Source: VGMA01 sp964655475
Lineage (GTDB): Bacteria > Chlamydiota > Chlamydiia > Chlamydiales > VGMA01
Length of the DNA: 20,728 nt
Direction: 5' to 3'
NCBI GenBank assembly: GCA_964655475.1
Contig: CAZZMO010000022.1
Coordinates: forward strand, 1 to 20,728
A program made the translations under genes and the position numbers. Below, in pieces: positions 15,125 through 20,728 of the stretch. Every line of letters starts with the position of its first letter. Positions within the stretch are counted from its first letter, which is position 1. The notes under the pieces were generated by a model. That model had not been told where the DNA came from, searched no databases, and saw only the letters and a program-made list of their open reading frames with translations.

Positions 15125-16403
15125 CGACGTCTAAAACAAAGTAAGCAGGGAAGGCAAAGTTGTTATTCGGACGTGTTGCAACATAGAGTGTCACATACTT
15201 TCCAACATATTTATCCAAATCTACTTTTGTAGAGTAGAGATAAGCACGTGGGAGGTCTCGGTCACGAATGACGTAGTTACCTGGCTTGTTCTTGATAGGC
15301 GCTGTGTAAGACTCTACTGTACCAGAAATGCGAACTGCTTTAGCTCTTTGTTCTTGGTAGTAGTCTTCTAAAGATCTTGCAGGGTGTTGAGATGACCAAG
15401 ATAAGAAGATGGTCTCCTCTGCTGCAATCCACATTTTCATTTTGTCAGAAACAGGAGGCACGATATCTACAGGGATATCAAGAGCTGGGTTTGCTTCTTT
15501 TGCCATACTGAGCTGACGGCTTAACTTGTTTGCTTTTGCTTCTAAGAAAGAGAGTTTCTTTTGAAGATAGATCTCTTGAAGTTCGAGCAGGTGATTCTTC
15601 GCTTGTTCTACATACTCAGGAAAATCGGTGTAATCTTGGATCACTGTGTGGTAGTTCGCTGTCAAACGGTCGAAATCAATCTCATCAAACGACTTAGAAA
15701 GCTCTGTTTGAGTGATCATGTTTGCTGATTCCATGAGTTGAACCACGGAATTTTTCTTTTTATCGCGAACATTCTTGATCTCAGGCCCGCCTACTTTTTC
15801 GATGAACTCTTTAGCGATATAGAAACGGGTGTTTTTAGGTGGAGCGATCTCAAGCCACTTTGAATTTTGCTCGCTGATCGATCCGTTCACTTTGTCACCT
15901 GTATTGAGGTGGCCAATCACAGGAGCGTTGAGCTCTGGCTGAAGGCGCACATTCACACGGTTTCCTTCTACGACGTTATCGAGAACAAAGCTTCTGAAGA
16001 CATACGCTTTCATATCAGCTGGAGCTTCAATCCCCCAGAAATCGTTTTTCTCTTCGAGAACGACAACCCAATCATCTTTTGCGAATTCTCTTACAATCGC
16101 GCTGTCGACATCTGGTTGAAGACGCATTCTGACGCCATTGCCAACAATTCTTCCAGTGAAAGATTGAAATTTGTTCGAAGCTTTCTCCACCTTTTCAACC
16201 TTCTCTGCTTTTTCAACAGGAGCGTGATTGACAGGAGGGTTTACTGGTACTGGCCTAGGAGCTAAGTTTTGTCGAATCGGCATACTGTTCGACAATTCAG
16301 GTTCTAATGTTTGCACTGCGCTTAGTCTGATCGTGTCTAGTCGCTCATTAGCAACTAGGGCCCCACTGCAGCAAATACTAAGCAGAACAATAGCTTTTCG
16401 CAT
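15114..16403 (-). CDS. secreted protein with two bacterial SH3 domains
   Basis: Exported protein (429 aa). A signal peptide is evident at 1-19 (MRKAIVLLS, then small residues, ALVA). A proline-rich linker and the repeat EKAEKVEKVEKV (64-74) follow. Two SH3b domains lie at about 82-143 and 146-204, each with the VRLQP-type strand (VRMRLQPDVDS and VNVRLQPELNA) and a WGIEAP or WLEIAP block. Residues about 225-305 are predicted helical or coiled coil, and 340-429 form a further beta-rich domain I cannot name. SH3b domains usually bind cell-wall peptides or other envelope ligands, so an envelope role is likely but inferred. ATG 16403 has a strong GAGGGG 8 bases upstream. An 8-bp inverted repeat (16418-16425 with 16441-16448) lies just upstream. 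Followed by the overlapping DUF455 gene. Confidence 0.85.
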   Translation of the reverse strand: MRKAIVLLSICCSGALVANERLDTIRLSAVQTLEPELSNSMPIRQNLAPRPVPVNPPVNHAPVEKAEKVEKVEKASNKFQSFTGRIVGNGVRMRLQPDVDSAIVREFAKDDWVVVLEEKNDFWGIEAPADMKAYVFRSFVLDNVVEGNRVNVRLQPELNAPVIGHLNTGDKVNGSISEQNSKWLEIAPPKNTRFYIAKEFIEKVGGPEIKNVRDKKKNSVVQLMESANMITQTELSKSFDEIDFDRLTANYHTVIQDYTDFPEYVEQAKNHLLELQEIYLQKKLSFLEAKANKLSRQLSMAKEANPALDIPVDIVPPVSDKMKMWIAAEETIFLSWSSQHPARSLEDYYQEQRAKAVRISGTVESYTAPIKNKPGNYVIRDRDLPRAYLYSTKVDLDKYVGKYVTLYVATRPNNNFAFPAYFVLDVDGF

Positions 16404-16482
16404 GGATAAATCCCCTCATTCATAGATAATGTTCCTCATTCTATGAATTTGTCCGTTTTTCAGCAAGCACCAGTTGGAAAAA

Positions 16483-17148
16483 CTAAGAACTTAAGAGGAC
16501 TGCGCGGATGTGTTCGCAGTTGCTTTGACCACATGTGCAGCCAATCGGATTTCCAAGAAACACTTGATAGTGTTCGCTTTTATCCAGAGGATGGATTACC
16601 TCGAATAATTTTTCTCCCGATTGCTTGATTTCCCAATCGCGAAAACGGAGGTCTTCATCAGTGACCACTTCCTCTACTTCAGGAGTGGGTGGAGTTGGAT
16701 GGAGAGATTTTGCAATTTGACAGTGAGGGCAATTGCAATGGGGCTCTCCCTTAGGAGCGTGAAATCCCCCTAAATCAATCCCCAAAGCTTTCGCAATGGT
16801 AGACATTTTAGAGGTAATTTCAATAGGCAGATTAGGAGCATTTGCCTGAGCAGGATTGTGTTCCATGATAGCCTGCACATCAGGTAGTCCGTCGATATTG
16901 AGAGGAGAAAAATTTAAGCGCACTCTCGGTATAGCTGTAGAAATGGAGTCTGTACTATTGGCATGGCAGGAGAAGATGTGTTCAATAGTTACATCATTTA
17001 ACCCAGGGATTTTCACCTCGGCTCCATTGGTGAGGCCTACGGTTAAGAATCTTTTTCCCTGGATCTCTTCTACCTTGAGGAAGTCTACCGAGCGCCAGCT
17101 CGTCGAGATGTAGGGTGGTATACTGAGTATTTTAACATCTATTTTCAT
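16483..17148 (-). CDS. SWIM zinc-finger domain protein
   Basis: Protein of 221 aa with two putative zinc sites and no named family. At the C-terminus, CTCGQSNCEHI gives the SWIM pattern CxCx4CxH (Cys204, Cys206, Cys211, His213), preceded by the beta-strand context typical of SWIM (HYQVFLGNPIG). A second cluster, PHCNCPHC (His137, Cys138, Cys140, His142, Cys143, with His150 nearby), lies mid-protein before a Pro-rich linker. The N-terminal 115 residues look like a beta-rich domain. SWIM domains bind DNA or protein, so a nucleic-acid role is plausible. The start is decided by the promoter: TTGACA/TATACT ends 6 bases before ATG 17148, so a TTG at 17163 would lie outside the transcript. It precedes the SH3b gene by 79 bp on the same strand. 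Confidence 0.75.
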   Translation of the reverse strand: MKIDVKILSIPPYISTSWRSVDFLKVEEIQGKRFLTVGLTNGAEVKIPGLNDVTIEHIFSCHANSTDSISTAIPRVRLNFSPLNIDGLPDVQAIMEHNPAQANAPNLPIEITSKMSTIAKALGIDLGGFHAPKGEPHCNCPHCQIAKSLHPTPPTPEVEEVVTDEDLRFRDWEIKQSGEKLFEVIHPLDKSEHYQVFLGNPIGCTCGQSNCEHIRAVLLSS

Positions 17149-17154
17149 GTCTTC

Positions 17155-17184
17155 AGTATACAAGAAATGAATTTATGGTGTCAA
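17155..17184 (-). promoter_or_regulatory. promoter of the SWIM protein gene, -10 next to start codon
   Basis: Minus-strand TTGACA (17179-17184, 6 of 6) and TATACT (17155-17160, 5 of 6) have an 18-base spacer. The -10 ends 6 bases before ATG 17148, and no Shine-Dalgarno lies between them. This is the best -35/-10 pair of the four leaderless candidates. Confidence 0.65.
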
Positions 17185-17387
17185 TAAAATTAGCACTCTA
17201 ACACATAGATTGCTGAAAAATTAAGAAAAAGACTTATTTTCAACCACTTATGAATTTATGTGGAAAGATTTTTTCAAGAAAAAGGAAATGCCTATTGTAA
17301 TCTCAAATGATTTTTAGCATAAGGGGAAATATACCGGGGCAAAATAGAAAACCTGCAATCGGTAGATAATCTGAACCGGGAGGTTGG

Positions 17388-18698
17388 ATGGCTAGAAAAA
17401 CCTATATAGTGGATACAAATGTCATTTTGCACGATGCAGAATCCTTAAAAACATTTGGATCCCATGATGTAGTGATTCCTGGATGCGTTATAGAAGAGTT
17501 GGACGGGATGAAAAGGTTCAATGATCAAATCGGACGCAACGCAAGACAGGCGATGAGATTTGTCGATAATATTGGAGCTTCGGGAGATTTACAACGAGGT
17601 GTTGGTCTCGATGGGGGTTCTAATCTGCGCGTCGCTTTAGAGGCGCCACAAATAAAGTCAAGATCCTTCCCCCTCACATCTGATAAGGCGCGTTATAAAT
17701 TTTTCTGTACTGTTTACGATCTGAAAGAAAAAGGAGAAGATGTGGTTGTTGTTTCGAAAGATTCTGTCACGAGAATTATTGCAGAAACATTAGGTATACC
17801 AACGAAAAACTACGCGACGACAAAAGAGTTTTTCTCAAGCCTCTACAAAGGGGTTCGTCATCTGGAAATGCCAAAAAAAGTGATCGACCAGTTCTACAAA
17901 GATGGATTTTTGGAGCTACCTAAAGAAGAAGGGTTCTACCCGAATGAATTTTGCGTTCTCAAAAGTCCTGAAAATTCCTCAGCAATCTGCCGAGTCGATA
18001 GTAAAAAGGGGAAGCTTGTTCCTCTTGGGAATGTGAATCGGGACCTTTGGGGCATTAAACCAAAAAATATTGAGCAAAAGTGCGCTATAGATCTTCTTCT
18101 AGATGACAATGTAAAGCTTGTTACCTTTGTCGGACAGGCAGGAACGGGAAAGACACTTCTTGCTCTAGCTGCAGGACTTCGAAAGGTGTTTGATGAAGGG
18201 GTCTACTCTCGCATCATCATCACAAGATCGATTGTTCCAATCGGGAAAGACATCGGATTTCTCCCTGGAACAAAAGAGGAGAAGCTGCAAGCTTGGCTTG
18301 GCGCGTTCTACGATAACCTAGAATACATCTGTGGTACTTCTAAAGATAAGGATCTTGGAAGTGAAACGCAGCGTTGGATTTTAGATAGTAATAAGCTGCA
18401 AGTCGAAGCGATTACCTACATGAGAGGGCGCTCGATCGCGAACAGTTTTATCATCATCGACGAAGCGCAGAACCTCACTCCTCACGAGATTAAAACGCTC
18501 ATTTCTCGCGTGGGGCCGAATACAAAAGTTCTCGTTCTTGGTGATCCAACACAGATCGACAATGCATATCTCGATTCCGATTCAAATGGACTGATTCATT
18601 TGATCGCAAAGATGAAAAGGTATGATATTTTTGGCAGTGTATTCTTCAAGCAAACAGAGAGATCTGAGCTTGCTGCTCTAGCTTCTGAAGTACTTTGA
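17388..18698 (+). CDS. phoH: PIN-PhoH protein (PhoH2-type ATPase/ribonuclease)
   Basis: Fusion of an N-terminal PIN ribonuclease-like domain (about 1-150) with a C-terminal PhoH ATPase domain (about 220-430), 436 aa. PIN acidic residues visible include Asp9 (YIVDTN), Glu36-Glu37 (IEELDG), Asp99 and Asp125. The ATPase has Walker A GQAGTGKT (249-256) and Walker B IIIDEAQ (355-361), followed by VLGDPTQID. PhoH2 proteins in other bacteria combine RNA cleavage with ATP-dependent unwinding; an RNA-processing role here is inferred from the architecture. ATG 17388 has a strong GGGAGG 4 bases upstream. No antitoxin-like small gene precedes it. The 224-bp space upstream holds the divergent SWIM promoter; no clear promoter for phoH was found. 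The 3' end overlaps the convergent helicase gene by 21 bp. Confidence 0.92.
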   Translation: MARKTYIVDTNVILHDAESLKTFGSHDVVIPGCVIEELDGMKRFNDQIGRNARQAMRFVDNIGASGDLQRGVGLDGGSNLRVALEAPQIKSRSFPLTSDKARYKFFCTVYDLKEKGEDVVVVSKDSVTRIIAETLGIPTKNYATTKEFFSSLYKGVRHLEMPKKVIDQFYKDGFLELPKEEGFYPNEFCVLKSPENSSAICRVDSKKGKLVPLGNVNRDLWGIKPKNIEQKCAIDLLLDDNVKLVTFVGQAGTGKTLLALAAGLRKVFDEGVYSRIIITRSIVPIGKDIGFLPGTKEEKLQAWLGAFYDNLEYICGTSKDKDLGSETQRWILDSNKLQVEAITYMRGRSIANSFIIIDEAQNLTPHEIKTLISRVGPNTKVLVLGDPTQIDNAYLDSDSNGLIHLIAKMKRYDIFGSVFFKQTERSELAALASEVL

Positions 18699-19928
18699 AA
18701 GAAGTTTTAAGCAGATATCTTCAAGTGACATCTCCTTTTCTAGTGAGGAAAGGAGATGTTTAGCAAGAGGTCGAACTTCTTCGCTCTGTAGAGTCTGAAC
18801 AAAGTTTTCTGTCTGCTTCAATCGGATGTCTTCGACCGATGGGATCGGAAGAAGAGGGTGCTTTTTTGGATCTTTTCTGAGAAGCTTCTTGATGAGATGA
18901 GCTTCTTTTGGGGTCATTAAAGTGACCGCAGTTCCTTTTTTTCCAGCTCTTCCAGTGCGGCCGATACGGTGAGTATAGCTCTCTAGAGAGAATGGGAGCT
19001 CGAAGTTGAATACGTGAGAAATATCTACCACGTTGATCCCTCTTCCAGCAACGTCCGTTGCGATCAAGACAGCCTGTCCGTTTTTCTTGAAGGCGTCGAT
19101 CACACTGAGGCGCTCTTTTTGGGCCATGTCTCCATGAAGTCTCATCACCCCTGGGTGATTGATCTCTTGAGAAAGCTCATCGACCTGCTTCTTTGTGTTA
19201 CAGAAGATAAGAGCCTTGGAAGGGTTGTAAAATTTCATGAGTCTCGAAAGAGCTTGAACGCGCTGCTTGTGGTTTACGAGGTGGTAAACTTGTTCAATAT
19301 CTTCTTGAGGAGCTGTCTGTGTTGAAACGACAGGATCTTTTAAAAATTGGTCTGCAAGCTCTCTGATCGGTGCAGGCATCGTCGCTGAGAAGAGGAGAGT
19401 TTGTCGATTCTTCGGGAGGAATGAGAAGATCGCTTGGATGTCTTCCAAAAATCCCATGTTGAGCATTTCGTCTGCTTCGTCGAGAACAGCAATAGTTGGT
19501 GCAAAGTGGGTGATCGACTTTGAGCGGAAGAGGTCAAGGAGTCTTCCTGGTGTCCCTACAATGGCTCTTGTATCTTTTCTAAGACGCTTGAGCTGGAGGG
19601 AAACAGATTCTCCACCGTAAACTGCAACAGCACCGATTTGATTTCCTCTGCCGAAATTAGTAAACTCTTCGGCAACCTGGAGAGCGAGCTCTCTTGTCGG
19701 TGTAACAATTAAAATTTTCTTCGTAGGATCTTCAATAAGTAGTTGGAGTGCAGGCAGTGAAAAGGCGGCAGTTTTGCCAGATCCTGTTTTTGCCTTAGCG
19801 ATGACATCCCTTCCTTCGATGATGGCTGGGATCACACTCTCTTGGATAGGAGTTGGTGTCGTAAAGCCAATCTTTTGGATGGTCTTGAGGATCGAGGGAT
19901 GAAGATTTAGTTGATCAAATGTTTGCAT
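18678..19928 (-). CDS. DEAD-box ATP-dependent RNA helicase
   Basis: RNA helicase (416 aa) with all core motifs: Q motif with Gln29 (TPTPIQ), Walker A AKTGSGKT (46-53), PTRELA (77-82), TPGR (126-129), DEAD (150-153), SAT (181-183), motif V ATDVAGRGIN (290-299) and HRIGRTGRAG (320-329). Motif V ends in Asn where most members have Asp (ARGxD). The C-terminal extension is short (about 70 residues) and not strongly basic, so it lacks the long RNA-binding tail of DeaD/CsdA or the DbpA domain; RhlE-like or general RNA remodelling is the safest description. ATG 19928 has no clear Shine-Dalgarno. It is divergent from the flavoprotein gene, with a 45-bp gap, and convergent with phoH. Confidence 0.95.
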   Translation of the reverse strand: MQTFDQLNLHPSILKTIQKIGFTTPTPIQESVIPAIIEGRDVIAKAKTGSGKTAAFSLPALQLLIEDPTKKILIVTPTRELALQVAEEFTNFGRGNQIGAVAVYGGESVSLQLKRLRKDTRAIVGTPGRLLDLFRSKSITHFAPTIAVLDEADEMLNMGFLEDIQAIFSFLPKNRQTLLFSATMPAPIRELADQFLKDPVVSTQTAPQEDIEQVYHLVNHKQRVQALSRLMKFYNPSKALIFCNTKKQVDELSQEINHPGVMRLHGDMAQKERLSVIDAFKKNGQAVLIATDVAGRGINVVDISHVFNFELPFSLESYTHRIGRTGRAGKKGTAVTLMTPKEAHLIKKLLRKDPKKHPLLPIPSVEDIRLKQTENFVQTLQSEEVRPLAKHLLSSLEKEMSLEDICLKLLSKYFRS

Positions 19929-19950
19929 TCGGGAACCATTCTGCTATATT
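19923..19950 (+). promoter_or_regulatory. putative promoter of the flavoprotein gene
   Basis: TTGCAT (19923-19928, 3 of 6) and TATATT (19945-19950, 5 of 6) are separated by 16 bases, in the gap between the divergent helicase and flavoprotein genes. The leader would be nearly 20 bases and includes AAGGA. The -35 match is weak. Confidence 0.3.
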
Positions 19951-19973
19951 GTATCGATTAACGCAAGGATATT

Positions 19974-20728
19974 ATGTACGATTTAATCGTTGTGGGGGGT
20001 GGGGCTGCCGGTTTTTTCGCTGCTTTAAGTGCCAAAAAGTCAATGCCAGAGCTGCGTGTAGCGATTTATGAAAAAACTGGAGTTCTCCTTTCAAAAGTAA
20101 GGATTTCTGGTGGCGGAAGGTGCAATGTAACCCACCATCTTTTCGATCCACTACCCCTTTCAAAAAATTATCCCCGCGGTTCTCAAGAATTGATTAGTCT
20201 TTTTCACCGATTTAGCCCCGCAGATACAGTCGAATGGTTCGAATCAAGAGGGGTAACGCTTAAAGCAGAAGCTGATGGGAGGATGTTCCCCATAACAGAC
20301 TCCTCAGAGACGATTATTCATGCCCTCCTTGAAGAGGCCAAGCTATTAGGGGTGGAAATCCATCTGAGACAAAAAATTCTTTCTTTAGATGACCTTCCCG
20401 CTAAAAAAATCATTCTTGCAACAGGAAGCAGTCCCGAAGGGCATGAGATGGCGCGATCTGTTGGACATACAATCGTTCCCCCCGTCCCATCTCTTTTCAC
20501 CTTTAATATACCGAATCACCCCTTAAAGGAGCTCAGCGGCGTAGCAATCTCCGATGCCAAGGTCAGTGTGGAAGGATTTCCCCTCTTCCAAAGAGGCCCT
20601 CTCCTCATCACCCACTTTGGATTCAGCGGCCCTGTAGTCCTCAAGCTCTCTGCCTGGGGAGCTAGGTTTTTACACGAATCTGGTTACCTTGCAAAAGTTG
20701 TGATCGACTGGTACCCAAAAGAAAAGAC
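19974..20728 (+). CDS. HI0933/BaiN-family flavoprotein, 3' end cut by window
   Basis: N-terminal 251 residues of an FAD-dependent oxidoreductase of the HI0933 (YhiN/BaiN) family; the frame runs off the right edge without a stop. The dinucleotide-binding start is at residues 3-13 (DLIVVGGGAAG). The family hallmark SGGGRCNVT lies near residue 44, followed by GRMFP, then LATGSSPEGHEMA with PPVPSLFTF, and ITHFGFSGPVV near the right edge, all in the expected order. The family has a Rossmann FAD domain with a large insert; its physiological reaction is generally unknown, and most members are annotated only as NAD(P)/FAD-dependent oxidoreductase. ATG 19974 has AAGGA 5 bases upstream. About 150 more residues would be expected beyond the window. 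Confidence 0.9.
   Translation, partial: MYDLIVVGGGAAGFFAALSAKKSMPELRVAIYEKTGVLLSKVRISGGGRCNVTHHLFDPLPLSKNYPRGSQELISLFHRFSPADTVEWFESRGVTLKAEADGRMFPITDSSETIIHALLEEAKLLGVEIHLRQKILSLDDLPAKKIILATGSSPEGHEMARSVGHTIVPPVPSLFTFNIPNHPLKELSGVAISDAKVSVEGFPLFQRGPLLITHFGFSGPVVLKLSAWGARFLHESGYLAKVVIDWYPKEK

Noticed and set aside
16453..16486. AT-rich 7-bp stem between the SWIM gene and the SH3b gene as a possible terminator
   Set aside because: The stem is mostly A-T pairs with a long loop and no following T-tract, so it is too weak to call.
17288..17317. Nine-codon reading frame upstream of phoH that could be a leader peptide
   Set aside because: Too short, with a purine stretch too close to its ATG and no attenuator-like hairpins after it.
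17388..18698. phoH as the toxin half of a PIN toxin-antitoxin pair
   Set aside because: No small antitoxin-like gene precedes it; the 224-bp upstream space contains only the divergent SWIM promoter.

Overview
The window looks like chromosomal DNA from a member of the Chlamydiota, most likely an environmental (Parachlamydiales-type) lineage. The best evidence is NrdB, which has phenylalanine where other class I ribonucleotide reductases have the radical tyrosine, inside a motif I recall as almost identical to Chlamydia trachomatis NrdB. Its partner NrdA carries three ATP-cone domains, and htrA, an M16C protease gene, nrdB, nrdA, pssA and rmuC lie together as they do in chlamydiae. No rRNA, tRNA, CRISPR array, insertion sequence or integrase was seen.

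Layout. 1-1600: lineage-specific region with a truncated, possibly frameshifted hypothetical gene, a large perfect inverted repeat, and two overlapping minus-strand genes for small membrane or secreted proteins. 1602-6046 (minus): the M16C metalloprotease, then htrA, which has its own strong promoter inside the 3' end of the protease gene. 6145-10388 (minus): the nrdA-nrdB operon, preceded by a consensus-like promoter and two NrdR boxes 32 bp apart. 10607-11440 (plus): pssA, divergent from nrdA. 11437-12603 (minus): an APH-fold kinase with a hydrophobic N-terminus, divergent from an rmuC-Nudix pair (12685-14345, plus). 14342-17148 (minus): a SWIM zinc-finger protein, a secreted SH3b-repeat protein and a DUF455 ferritin-like protein. 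17388-18698 (plus): PIN-PhoH ATPase. 18678-19928 (minus): DEAD-box RNA helicase. 19974 to the right edge (plus): a truncated HI0933-family flavoprotein.

The genes cover deoxynucleotide supply (nrdAB, with a Nudix hydrolase and RmuC as possible genome-maintenance partners), membrane lipid synthesis (pssA), protein quality control (htrA, M16C) and RNA metabolism (helicase, PIN-PhoH). Most are housekeeping genes.

The most unusual observations concern gene expression. Four genes (pssA, the APH kinase, rmuC, the SWIM protein) lack a Shine-Dalgarno sequence and have a -10 box ending 6 or 7 bases before the ATG, as expected for leaderless mRNAs. Three convergent gene pairs overlap at their stop codons with no room for a terminator. 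I found no defence island or clearly new multi-gene system; the lineage-specific proteins (222 aa, 68 aa, SWIM, SH3b) are the least characterised parts.
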